Assembly (NCBI GenBank): GCA_029247315.1
Contig: JAQWLM010000017.1
Span: 1-64,000 of the forward strand
Direction: 5' to 3'
Source: AAA164-E04 sp014239995
Lineage (GTDB): Bacteria > Verrucomicrobiota > Verrucomicrobiia > Limisphaerales > AAA164-E04
DNA length: 64,000 nucleotides
The translations under genes and the position numbers were made by a program. Below, piece after piece: positions 1 through 8,916 of this stretch. The stretch's first letter is position 1. Every line of letters begins with the position of its first letter. The notes under the pieces were generated by a model. That model searched no databases, was not told where the DNA came from, and saw only the letters and a list, made by a program, of their open reading frames with translations.

Positions 1-3000
1 AGGACGTTGAGGTTGGCACCACCATGGTCACCAGCATCATTGGTCCAGTCGCCGTTATACCAGGCAATCTCGACAGGATACAGACCCGCAGTCGCGAAGT
101 TGTAACTGCCATCTGGCGTTGGGCCGGGAGCACCGTGGCCACCATCATTGTCAACAACCTTGGTGCCAGCAATCCAGACCACGGATCCGTCATCGGATTC
201 GGAGCGAATGTCTATTTCACCAGGATTGTCGATACGGATGTAACCGGTGAAGCTCAGGATGCCGTCATCCATGTTGCCATCGCCACCGACGTAGGAATCC
301 CCGTCACCCTGCAGCCATTCGCGCACAGGGGTCAGGTCATTGCCACCCGAGTAGGTGAGGCCAGTTGCCTTGAAGACACCCGTAGGATGCGTTCCGTGGA
401 TGATGGACAAGCCAATGTCCTTCTCACCGCCCTTGTCCTGGAGGTTGTCAATGGACTTGACTCCAGCCTGCCAGTAACGTCCGTCAAGACCGCTACCTGC
501 ATCAGGCACCCCGTCAAGCGGAAGTATCGCCGGTCCGGCCGGTTCGGCTTTGATAATCGGACCATCGGCCAGGAGGGCTGCCACTTCAGCACCCGAGAGC
601 GCGCGACTCCAGAGGGCGACATCATCGATATCCCCGTTCCAGGTGCGGTTGCCCGTATCCGGGTTCCCACCGATCATGACGCGTTTGCCATTTTCACCAA
701 GGCTTGGCGTTCCAGCTTTTTCGGAATAAATCTCTCCGTCAATGTAGAGACGCGTCGCAAACTCAGCGGCATCACCATCGGTGATGGCCACCAAATGGTG
801 CCATTCGCCTTGGCTGATGTCGGCTCCGGCTGGGCCTTCACCGATTCCGCCAGCATGGGCCAGGCCTCCTTCGCCACCACGTCGATGGACGCGCCAGCGG
901 TTACCCTCACCCTTGGCAACGAGTGCCTGCCAACCCTTATCGAATCCGCCGATCCTGAACCATGCTGAAAGCGTCATGCTTCCACCTTCAAAGGTCAGGT
1001 CTTCAGGGGCTCCTCCGGTGATCTCAACAAACTGATCCACACCGTCCAGTGCCAAGGCACTGCCATATCCGTCAGGACCTTCGGTGAAACCGATGGCAGC
1101 AGCGCCACGTTCTTCGCCGTTGAATCCGCCAATAGCGTCATCAAAACTGCCATTGTCGAAGTTCCAGAGAGCCACCAGTCCGTTGCGCAGATCGACTTCG
1201 CCGCCGCCGCCACCACCGGTGGAGACATCGGGAAGGGCTTCGAACTTGCTGGCGATCTCAGCTGCGGTGAGCAAACCAGAGTAGGTTGCCCAGGAATGCA
1301 TCACGCTGCCTTCACCCATATGGTCGGTGGCCTGCTCGAGGCGGGCTCCCATGACCTTGGTGTCACCAGAGAGAGGAACGTTGCCTGCCCAGGTGCCTGA
1401 AAGTGCACCATCAATGTAGAGATGACTTTCTCCTGCAGCCGTGTCACTGACGACCACCACATGCACGGGGGCATCGAACACCGAGTTCACGCTGCCACCT
1501 TCGACGGCGGTGAACAAGTTGTCAGCCACACCAAACGCAGTGGTGCCGAAAACACCCTGCTCGTTCCACTGGTCCAGCTTGATGGCGAAGGCGTTGTCGC
1601 CTGCAATCGCTGTTGAGGCACCGGCCTTGATGGCGGTGAAGTGGAACTCGTAACTGGCACTGCCGTCGAGCGCTCCAAAGTCAACCACCGTAGGGGCGCT
1701 GAGCGCTCCATCAGATGAGGCAACAAGCATCGCAGGACCCGCGGGAGCATCTGGATGAGGATTGGCATCCAAGACAGGAGCCACCTCACTGACAGCACTT
1801 GCAGACGCGTGGATTGCAGTGATTTCAGCACCACTCAAACTACGGGTCCAGATCGCCAGATCATCGATACCACCCTGCCAAGGGTAAGCCCCTTCGGCCA
1901 TGGTTGGATCACCGGCGAAATCAATCGCGTCCTCATCGTCAAGAGGCAATGCGACATCGGCACCAATCGCCAGCCATGAAAAGAGCGGATCATTGATGTC
2001 ATTGAGATAATCGATGGATCCAACCAAGGCACCATCCCAATACAGGCTCAAGGTGTTTCCATTGGCAGACATTGCGATGTGATGCCATGATCCTCGCTCG
2101 GAGTCGGCCACGTTACCCGTCGCGGTCGGTTGATTTGGACCCACCCCGATGATGGCACGCACGCTGGGAGCGAGCGCTTCCTCTGGATAAACGGCATCCA
2201 GAATAAACTGCCCTCTTCTTCCAGTCGTAGCGCCAGCCACCCAATTGCGAACGATCGGACCCCAGTCAATGCCCTCTGGCTTGACCCAGGCGGAAATCGT
2301 CATGGCACCAGATGGCTTGGTATAGTCTGCGACATAAACCCAGTCATCGTTACCATCCAGCTCCAAGGCCTGGCCAATCTTGCCGGAACCATACCCAGCA
2401 CCGTTTCGTGCTTCACCGTTTGATCCTCCGGAGGCGTTGTCCGCATTCCCGTCGAATGGGAAGTAGGAAACCAGCCCTTCGGTAATGCTGGTGCTAGCCA
2501 AGACATCCACCACGGCTGCCGGGCTTGAAACGCGACCAGCAGAATTGCTGACAGCAACGGTGTAGGAACCCGCATCTTCAGCACTTAATTCCCCGATGAT
2601 GAACGATGCACTATTAGCGCCTGCGATTGCCTGACCGTCCTTGGACCACTGAATCTGCAGATTCTCACCCGCAACATCAACGTTCAGCTCAAGTCCACCG
2701 CCAACGACACCGTTGGTGGAAACAGGATTTGAAGCGATCTCAGGAAGCGTTTCGGCTCCTTCATTGTCAAGCACTAGCTGGATACCGTTGATTCCAGGAC
2801 CTTGTCCATTCCCATTGGGAGCGTAGTGACGAATGTAGATCTCACCGGACGAGGTAGGTTTCAGGTTATCAAAACGAACCATGTTTCCAACGGATCGTTC
2901 AGAAGGATCATCTGCAGGAACCACGATCCACTCTGGCGACGGGTTGTACTCGTCTGAGTTCTGAGGGCGAAGGTAACGATATTGGCTACCGTTGCCATCC

Positions 3001-5540
3001 TCCACCTCGACATCCATTTCATAGAACTCCAGAGGCACCTGAACTGAGTAGATCAGCAATGAGTGCGTACCCTGGGGCACGTTGAACAAGACCAATTCAG
3101 GAATGGCGTCACCATCACTGTTCTCGGCATTCGTGCGCACCAGACCGTTGAGCATACGCCCTGTCGGACCCGAGGTGCGTGCACCTGAACCCCAGGTACC
3201 ACCGGTGGCAAATTCAATACCCACGTTTGTTTCGGCATTGTTGCTATCCACAGCAACCCCATCGTCCTCACCGGACTCAGAGTTGAAGACATTGGCAAAG
3301 GAATCTCCGCCACCACCGCTCAAGTTATTCCAGTAGGCTTGCGGATGGAATCCGGCAATATCCTCTGCGGTCATTTCGGTAGGAGCGCCATTGGCACCAC
3401 CACCGCGCCAGCTGAAGCCGATACTGGTCGTTGCAGATGGGGTGAAGATACTCAGAGCAACCTCCGAGCTGTATTCCGCATCACACTCTGATGTGGAGAC
3501 ACGTGCCTGGAAGACCGAGCCATCCATGTCCGCACTCACGTCCTTGATCTCAAGGGTAGCGCTGGTGGCACCCTCAAGCTCCACAAAGGCATCTTCGCCT
3601 GGGGCCTTCTTAAGCCACTGAACATTCCAGGGACCGGAAGGAATCACACCAATCGAGGCAGTGGCACCCGCCAACACGGGGGTATCCACAGGCTGCTGGG
3701 TGATCAAGCCGGAAGGAACCGTGCTGTAATCCGAGCAGCTTCCACCGGGTCGGGGGAACAGCTCAATTTCTGCGATCTGCATACAACAGCTACTTCCGTC
3801 CACCGTTGGGAAAAGCAAACGGTAGCTCAGGTAGGGCATGTTATTATCGAAGAAGATGTAGTTTGTATGAAACCTTGTGGGAAAGTCCGCCACATCGCCA
3901 CTGGCGATCTCAGCGAAATTCACACCGTCATTGGAGCCTTCCAGCAGGAAGGTCACCGGATCACGATCTGGGCCATCATTGGCAGACTTAAGCGAGAGGC
4001 CAATAATCTCAGTCAAACCCACAGAAGGCGTCACCGTCAGACCGGTGTTCGAGATATCGAAGTTGAGATACTTGGTATCTGCATTATCGATGGCGTTGCC
4101 CACGCCCTCAGAACCAGGACTGTTGTCAGAAGTAGCAACCGTCACATCTCCAGGCTGCGTGACGTCTCCGGGGAGCTGCACACCAAGGAATTCTACCTCT
4201 GCAATCTGCATACAGCAGCTACTACCATCCACGGTCGGGAAGAGAAGTCGATATCCTGTGTAGGCAGTATCGTTATCGAAGTAAATGTAGTTGGTGTGAA
4301 AGCGATCTGGGAAATCCGCCACGTCACCAGAGGCAACTTCAGCGAAAGTTTCTCCATCATAGGTACCTTCCAGCAGGAAAGTGACGGGATCACGATCCGG
4401 ACCGTCATTGGCAGATTTCAGAGAAAGGCCATTGACGATCGTCAAGCCCACGGAGGGGAAGACAGTGAATCCGGTATTGGATATATCAAAATTGAGATAT
4501 TTCGTATCGGCATTGTCAATCGCATTGCCAACTCCCTCAGAACCAGGACTGTTGTCGGATGTGGCAATCGTGGTATCTCCAGGCTGGGTCACATCCCCAG
4601 GAGCCTGACTGCCCAGAAACTCAACTTCTGCGATCTGCATACAGCAGCTGCTGCCATCCACCGTTGGAAAAATCAAACGGTAGGTGGGATAAGGTGTGCT
4701 GTTATCAAAGAAGATGTAGTTTGTGTGAAACCTTGTAGGAAAGTCCGCTACATCGCCACTGGCAATCTCCATGAAATTTACACCGTCATAGGAACCTTCC
4801 AAGAGGTAGGTCACTGGATCACGATCCGGACCGTCATTGGCAGATTTCAGAGAAAGGCCATTGACAACGGTCATTCCCACGGAAGGCGTGACCGTAAAAC
4901 CAGTGTTGCTGATATCAAAATTGAGATATTTCGTATCGGCATTGTCAATGGCGTTGCCGACACCCTCGGAACCAGGGCTGTTGTCAGAGGTAGCGACGGT
5001 TGCATCACCCGGTTGAGTGACATCGCCCGCAGCTTGAGCACCAAGCAATTCCACTTCCGCAATCTGCATGCAGCAGCTACTTCCAGTCACCGCAGGAAAA
5101 ATCAAGCGGTAGCTGAAGTAAGGAGTGGCATTGTCGAAGAACAGGTAGTTCGTGTAGAAACGTTCAGGGAAAGCCGGGACGTCACCTGAGGCGATTTCGA
5201 CAAAATTCACACCATCATGCGATCCCTCCAAGGTAAACGTAGTTGGATCACGATCAGGTGCATCATTGGCAGATTTGAGGGAAAGACCGCGCACCGTGGT
5301 CAGACCTACGGACGGCGTCACCGTGAAACCCGTATTCAAAATATCGAAGTTAAGATACTTCGTATCTGCATTATCAATGGCGTTGGTCACGCCTTCCGAT
5401 CCCGGACTATTTTCCGATGTAGCGACAATCGTATCGCCTGGCTGTGTTACATCGCTGAGCTGAGCCTGCGATATAGAACAGAGTGTCCCGAACAACAGGA
5501 CAGCAATATGCTTGGTTAATGTTTTTATGGTACTTCTCAT
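1..5540 (-). CDS. Giant secreted multidomain adhesin-like protein, C-terminus beyond the left edge
   Basis: The frame starts at ATG 5540-5538 and stays open to base 1, giving at least 1846 residues. Residues 1-27 form a signal peptide (basic start, hydrophobic core, SQA). Then follow four 143-residue discoidin (F5/8 type C)-like repeats (about 30-590), an Ig-like domain (nt 3720-3440), an unassigned region (3440-2770), a second Ig-like domain (2750-2545), three LamG/concanavalin-like domains (about 2480-1830, 1730-1230, 1195-575) and a PA14-like domain reaching the edge (about 480-1; motifs SESDDGS and VVDNDGGHG). Such modules bind carbohydrates or mediate adhesion. The protein is probably exported to the surface; its anchor, perhaps a sorting signal, lies outside the window. 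No strong Shine-Dalgarno is seen, only AAAGG about 15 nt upstream. Domain calls are by eye; exact boundaries and ligand are unknown. Confidence 0.85.
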   Translation of the reverse strand, partial: MRSTIKTLTKHIAVLLFGTLCSISQAQLSDVTQPGDTIVATSENSPGSEGVTNAIDNADTKYLNFDILNTGFTVTPSVGLTTVRGLSLKSANDAPDRDPTTFTLEGSHDGVNFVEIASGDVPAFPERFYTNYLFFDNATPYFSYRLIFPAVTGSSCCMQIAEVELLGAQAAGDVTQPGDATVATSDNSPGSEGVGNAIDNADTKYLNFDISNTGFTVTPSVGMTVVNGLSLKSANDGPDRDPVTYLLEGSYDGVNFMEIASGDVADFPTRFHTNYIFFDNSTPYPTYRLIFPTVDGSSCCMQIAEVEFLGSQAPGDVTQPGDTTIATSDNSPGSEGVGNAIDNADTKYLNFDISNTGFTVFPSVGLTIVNGLSLKSANDGPDRDPVTFLLEGTYDGETFAEVASGDVADFPDRFHTNYIYFDNDTAYTGYRLLFPTVDGSSCCMQIAEVEFLGVQLPGDVTQPGDVTVATSDNSPGSEGVGNAIDNADTKYLNFDISNTGLTVTPSVGLTEIIGLSLKSANDGPDRDPVTFLLEGSNDGVNFAEIASGDVADFPTRFHTNYIFFDNNMPYLSYRLLFPTVDGSSCCMQIAEIELFPRPGGSCSDYSTVPSGLITQQPVDTPVLAGATASIGVIPSGPWNVQWLKKAPGEDAFVELEGATSATLEIKDVSADMDGSVFQARVSTSECDAEYSSEVALSIFTPSATTSIGFSWRGGGANGAPTEMTAEDIAGFHPQAYWNNLSGGGGDSFANVFNSESGEDDGVAVDSNNAETNVGIEFATGGTWGSGARTSGPTGRMLNGLVRTNAENSDGDAIPELVLFNVPQGTHSLLIYSVQVPLEFYEMDVEVEDGNGSQYRYLRPQNSDEYNPSPEWIVVPADDPSERSVGNMVRFDNLKPTSSGEIYIRHYAPNGNGQGPGINGIQLVLDNEGAETLPEIASNPVSTNGVVGGGLELNVDVAGENLQIQWSKDGQAIAGANSASFIIGELSAEDAGSYTVAVSNSAGRVSSPAAVVDVLASTSITEGLVSYFPFDGNADNASGGSNGEARNGAGYGSGKIGQALELDGNDDWVYVADYTKPSGAMTISAWVKPEGIDWGPIVRNWVAGATTGRRGQFILDAVYPEEALAPSVRAIIGVGPNQPTATGNVADSERGSWHHIAMSANGNTLSLYWDGALVGSIDYLNDINDPLFSWLAIGADVALPLDDEDAIDFAGDPTMAEGAYPWQGGIDDLAIWTRSLSGAEITAIHASASAVSEVAPVLDANPHPDAPAGPAMLVASSDGALSAPTVVDFGALDGSASYEFHFTAIKAGASTAIAGDNAFAIKLDQWNEQGVFGTTAFGVADNLFTAVEGGSVNSVFDAPVHVVVVSDTAAGESHLYIDGALSGTWAGNVPLSGDTKVMGARLEQATDHMGEGSVMHSWATYSGLLTAAEIASKFEALPDVSTGGGGGGEVDLRNGLVALWNFDNGSFDDAIGGFNGEERGAAAIGFTEGPDGYGSALALDGVDQFVEITGGAPEDLTFEGGSMTLSAWFRIGGFDKGWQALVAKGEGNRWRVHRRGGEGGLAHAGGIGEGPAGADISQGEWHHLVAITDGDAAEFATRLYIDGEIYSEKAGTPSLGENGKRVMIGGNPDTGNRTWNGDIDDVALWSRALSGAEVAALLADGPIIKAEPAGPAILPLDGVPDAGSGLDGRYWQAGVKSIDNLQDKGGEKDIGLSIIHGTHPTGVFKATGLTYSGGNDLTPVREWLQGDGDSYVGGDGNMDDGILSFTGYIRIDNPGEIDIRSESDDGSVVWIAGTKVVDNDGGHGAPGPTPDGSYNFATAGLYPVEIAWYNGDWTNDAGDHGGANLNV
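3758..5453 (-). repeat. Four tandem 429-bp repeats encoding discoidin-like domains
   Basis: The element encoding SSCCMQIAE recurs with its MQI codons at 5064, 4635, 4206 and 3777, exactly 429 bp (143 codons) apart. Each unit begins with DVTQPGD, has a conserved NAIDNADTKYLNFDI segment, and ends with an adjacent cysteine pair. The copies are very similar at protein level but differ at many silent positions, so they are diverged duplicates rather than an assembly artefact. The last unit ends near 3758 and runs into an Ig-like domain. Confidence 0.93.
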
Positions 5541-5935
5541 ATGGTGTTATACCTTTGGTTATGGAGAGTTCGGCTTTTTTTACGAAGAGCTGGCCTATTT
5601 TTCAAGCTTTTAAAGCAAAAAGAAGATACTTCAGTTGCTAACTAGTTGCTGTCGATATTTATCAGTATCATTCTCGAGTCGCAATTGTCCACCGACTTAA
5701 ACGGGAGTTCCAAAATTCGACAGGAATTAATCAGTAATTGGAAGACTTCGAGGATTGATGCCGTTGAAGAAGCTCAAAATCGGGGCCAATGAGCAAGAAA
5801 AAGAACAAATACAGATAATTTAAGGCAAATAAGGCACCCAAGGGTCGTCGAGATCGTAATTGAAGGAAACTCCGGCTTTCAAGTGCGATGGTCACACAAA
5901 GGTCGCGGCAGCAGGCATGAAAAGATACCAAGGAG
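5541..5935. other. Intergenic region upstream of the adhesin gene
   Basis: No gene is recognised in these 395 bases. On the minus strand there is a possible sigma-70-like promoter for the adhesin gene: TTGCGA at 5684-5679, a 17-nt spacer, and TAAATA at 5661-5656, leaving a leader of about 110 nt. Both boxes match consensus only partly, so this is a weak proposal. The part next to the adhesin start is A/T-rich. No clear terminator was found for the receiver gene that ends at 5936. Confidence 0.3.
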
Positions 5936-6352
5936 TCAAACCTGCTCCGGTCGCAGGGCCTGCTTGAGGAATGCAACGAGCTCACTGGGCTTGAAAGGCT
6001 TTCCAAAAAAACCATCTACCCCGCGACGCTTGGAAGTTTGCTCGTCCCATTGGTCCAAGGCTCCGGTCATGATGATGGTGAGCAAAGTCTGCTTTTTCGA
6101 TCGCATCCTTCGAATCAACTCGAGTCCATCCATGCATGGCATGGTGTAGTCGGAAATAACGACGTCAAACTCGGATGGGGCCTGTTCAAAGACTCGTAAC
6201 GCATCCTCAGCGGATGAGAAACAGCAAACTTGATACCCGAATAATTCGAGAGCCTGCGTCACTGCTTTCCCTATAAGCTCCTCATCATCAACGACAATGA
6301 TAGACACCGGTCTTGTGACCGCACTGGCTACTTTGTCAACTTTGTTCTCCAT
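5936..6352 (-). CDS. Stand-alone CheY-like response regulator receiver
   Basis: A 138-residue protein made of one receiver domain (about residues 16-136) with a short N-terminal tail and no output domain. The phosphorylation site is intact: acidic pair D22-D23, phosphoacceptor D68 in the segment ISDYTMP, switch T96 and K118 in GKPF. A GGAGGA Shine-Dalgarno-like sequence lies about 11 nt upstream of ATG 6352. Such single-domain regulators act by protein-protein contact or in phosphorelays. No histidine kinase is in the window, so its partner is unknown. Neighbouring genes give no functional hint; the upstream gap of 577 bp suggests its own transcript. Confidence 0.9.
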   Translation of the reverse strand: MENKVDKVASAVTRPVSIIVVDDEELIGKAVTQALELFGYQVCCFSSAEDALRVFEQAPSEFDVVISDYTMPCMDGLELIRRMRSKKQTLLTIIMTGALDQWDEQTSKRRGVDGFFGKPFKPSELVAFLKQALRPEQV

Positions 6353-6929
6353 GAGTTTGCTGGTCCTCCATCATCTAACGGGAATGTGATCCATCAACCA
6401 AGAAGATTTTTATTTTAGTTGAAATTTCCGAATCTTTAAACAAGCTAAGATGCTGGGAGAGAAGAGTAAAAAGAGATCTTGAATTTTATTTTTATGGCAT
6501 AAATATTACACACAAATATGTCCAAATCATGTTGATAGCCAGTGTGGATTTGCACGCAGAGGCGGAATCCAACACATTTTTCGCGCCACCTCAAAGCCAC
6601 CGATGAAAACCGAATACACCCTGTTACCAGCATGGTCATGAATCACATTATCGCACAGCCACCGAGAGAGTACAGATTGCCAAGTTGCTTGTAGCGCTCC
6701 ATAGCGACTTTCGATACTTTCCGATCCTTAAAACGTGCGGATACTGGACACCATTTGGAAACCCTCATCTCCTTGATGTCGTTGTGGATATGGAAATATC
6801 CACAATCAAAGCGAACATCGTTAAATATCCATATCTTGCTCCATATGTTTCAGTTGGACTCATCGGACTCCAGTGATTAAAAGCCCTCCAGCTTGTTAAG
6901 ATGGCTCAGAAGCAACTTGAAAAACTTAT
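6353..6929. other. 577-bp gap without a convincing gene
   Basis: Short open frames occur on both strands (for example 6685-6876 + and 6445-6639 -), but none has a recognisable domain, a good ribosome-binding site or coding-like composition. The base composition is more A/T-rich than the surroundings. The only distinct structure is the perfect inverted repeat at 6782-6805. The gap could hold a decayed gene or the control region of the receiver gene. Confidence 0.4.
6782..6805. promoter_or_regulatory. Perfect 10-bp inverted repeat, possible operator
   Basis: TTGTGGATAT at 6782-6791 and its exact reverse complement at 6796-6805 are separated by GGAA. No T-run follows on either strand, so it does not look like an intrinsic terminator. 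It could be a dimeric repressor site or an RNA hairpin. A related half-site, ATATCCAT, follows at about 6827. Function is unproven. Confidence 0.35.
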
Positions 6930-8720
6930 TTATCTGGAAAGATTGGTATACTGCTCGTCAGTAAGCGTTTCCAAGAATGCGACCAAGGCACGCACCTCTT
7001 TCTTGGATAAGCCGAGTCCAGAGGCTGGGTGTTTGGCTAGATTCGCATCTAGCGTTGGGCTGCGAACCAATTCCGAATTGTAGTGTTCCACCACTTGGGT
7101 AAGCGTCGCAAATCGTCCATCGTGCATGTAGGGAGCTGTCAGAGTCACGTTACGCAAACTGGGAGTGGCAAACTTACCTTGATCGCCCGCTTTACCTGTA
7201 ACGTTAAAGCGGCCTGAATCGATAGCAGAAAGATCATCAAGACCATTGTTGTGAAACTGGTGATCACTGAAAAGCGCCCCACCATGACAGTGGAAACAAT
7301 CGGCACCAAATCGTTGGGAACGAGGCTCATACTCCGTCATGAAAAGTTCAAAACCGCGCTGCTCGGCTGCAGAGAAACGCGCCTTACCACTCAGAACTTG
7401 GTCAAACTTGGATTGAAAGGAGGTCTGCGTGAGAAGAAAGTTCTCGATGGCCAAGCCAATACGTTCTGAGGTGACCTCAGGGCTGTCAAAGGCCCTGGCA
7501 AAGGCGGCAGGATAGCCTTCTTGCTTGGAAAGTTTGTCTGTAACGTTCTCAAGCGTTTCATCCATCTCTGTGTGATCTTGGATCGGCATCAGCACCTGCG
7601 CGCGCAGTGATGGCGCACGCCCCTCCCAGAAAAAACTCGTTTTCCACGCCAGGTTGAAAAGTGGCATGGCATTGCGCGTACCTTCCTGTCCATCAACACC
7701 AACACTGAATCTTCGAGGATCGGTAAAGGCATGCTTCTGCAAATGACAGGTGGCACAAGAGATCGTTCCATCTCTTGAAAGACTAGTTTCATGGAAAAGT
7801 CTCCTCCCAAGATCAACACGTTCTTGAAGCAGTGGATTGTCTCTGGGGAGGCTGGGCATGGGAAAGGATCGGCTTAATTTAAACGGGTATGGTGTAAAGT
7901 TCACAGGCAGATAGAGCGGCTTGACTTTGCTTGCCAGCATGACCTCAGGAACGTTCGAAACTAGCTGTCGCATGCGAAACGCTCCTGGCAAGTTCTTTAC
8001 TAGCGCTTGCGCGATCGGATCGCCCTCGCGAGAGTGAGTGGATTTACCGTCACGCAGAAACGATAAAGGCTGGGGTGCGTTGAGGAGACTTCCGATATCA
8101 AAATCGATTTCACAGGTCAGGGGGTAAGCAAGATCAAGGTTCCCAGCCAAGGTGATTGGCGTCCGGTTTGGCGATCTGGCGAGATGATGGGAAAATCCAG
8201 AAATCGATGAGCCCTCGCTACTGAACTTTCCCTCCAAAGCCATGAAGATGAAGCCACCCTGCCAACTCCAATGCAGTCCGTTTGCATTCGGATTGAGAGG
8301 ATGCTCAGGCGGAAAGGAAACCGGATCACGTTCGTTGTCTTTCGCTTCCGGACCGATGAAGAATCGCAGACTACGATACCTGCCTTCGGGAATAGAAGTT
8401 AGGGTCGCGGAAGTTCGGCGTTTCCCGAGATCCATCCACACCGTTTGATCAGGAAGAGCAATGAGTTCCCCGGTCTCCGTTTCCAGGGCGAAGCCACTGA
8501 GGAGATAGCTCAAGCGTGAGATCGAGTAAGTTTCACCATAAGCGTTCTGATAGCGTAACGAATCGCTCAGCAAGGGTTTGCCATCCACGACATGGCGGAA
8601 AGACAGTCTCATTGAGGACAAGTGCCCTTTGGCGTGCCCCATGCTGACCTGCCCGCAGGCTAAGACAAATGCTAGAAGGATACCGTGATGATGTGTCTTG
8701 ACTGAATGGGTCATGCTCAT
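6930..8720 (-). CDS. Secreted MbnP-like / di-heme cytochrome c peroxidase (MbnH/MauG-type) fusion
   Basis: A 596-residue protein. A signal peptide (to about A30) leads into an MbnP-like domain (about 35-215) with the family's YLLSGF, PEGRY and GLHWSWQGGFIFMALEG signatures. Then comes a di-heme cytochrome c peroxidase/MauG domain (about 275-595) with two heme motifs, C322-A-T-C325-H326 and C475-F-H-C478-H479. In known systems MbnP and the di-heme enzyme MbnH are separate neighbouring proteins, and MbnH oxidises a tryptophan of MbnP to kynurenine. Here both are one periplasmic chain, and W151 and W153 sit in the matching segment. Fusion and motifs are seen directly; tryptophan modification and a copper-related role are inferred. 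The upstream neighbour is a CREST-family membrane protein on the same strand, 196 bp away. Confidence 0.88.
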   Translation of the reverse strand: MSMTHSVKTHHHGILLAFVLACGQVSMGHAKGHLSSMRLSFRHVVDGKPLLSDSLRYQNAYGETYSISRLSYLLSGFALETETGELIALPDQTVWMDLGKRRTSATLTSIPEGRYRSLRFFIGPEAKDNERDPVSFPPEHPLNPNANGLHWSWQGGFIFMALEGKFSSEGSSISGFSHHLARSPNRTPITLAGNLDLAYPLTCEIDFDIGSLLNAPQPLSFLRDGKSTHSREGDPIAQALVKNLPGAFRMRQLVSNVPEVMLASKVKPLYLPVNFTPYPFKLSRSFPMPSLPRDNPLLQERVDLGRRLFHETSLSRDGTISCATCHLQKHAFTDPRRFSVGVDGQEGTRNAMPLFNLAWKTSFFWEGRAPSLRAQVLMPIQDHTEMDETLENVTDKLSKQEGYPAAFARAFDSPEVTSERIGLAIENFLLTQTSFQSKFDQVLSGKARFSAAEQRGFELFMTEYEPRSQRFGADCFHCHGGALFSDHQFHNNGLDDLSAIDSGRFNVTGKAGDQGKFATPSLRNVTLTAPYMHDGRFATLTQVVEHYNSELVRSPTLDANLAKHPASGLGLSKKEVRALVAFLETLTDEQYTNLSR

Positions 8721-8757
8721 GGAGAAAAGGAGTGCTGGATGCTAGTGGATAGGGCTT

Positions 8758-8797
8758 CCGGTGACCACACTTATCGCCAGCAACGCCTGGTTACCGG
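8758..8797. other. Imperfect stem-loop in the leader of the peroxidase fusion gene
   Basis: CCGGTGACCA at 8758-8767 pairs with TGGTTACCGG at 8788-8797 around a 20-nt loop, with one G-T wobble (a mismatch if read on the minus strand). It lies between the membrane protein gene and the peroxidase fusion gene. No T-run follows. It may be a leader structure or chance. Confidence 0.25.
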
Positions 8798-8916
8798 GGC
8801 TGGTGACTGATTACTTCCGGAACTACAAATGTACCTTCCTCAACCCCATCCTTTTTCTCTGAGACAATGATGAAAATGCGAAAAGCATGCTCGCAAGGGT
8901 TCTGTTTTCCTTGCCC

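Noticed and set aside
24..968. 314-codon plus-strand open frame
   Set aside because: Antisense to LamG and PA14-like coding sequence whose minus-strand frame is open over 5.5 kb.
3867..5189. 440-codon plus-strand open frame across the repeat array
   Set aside because: It is antisense to the clear discoidin-like repeats; its own repeats mirror them and it has no leader or known domain.
6685..6876. 63-codon plus-strand frame in the 577-bp gap
   Set aside because: No Shine-Dalgarno, no known domain, and it runs through the inverted repeat at 6782-6805.
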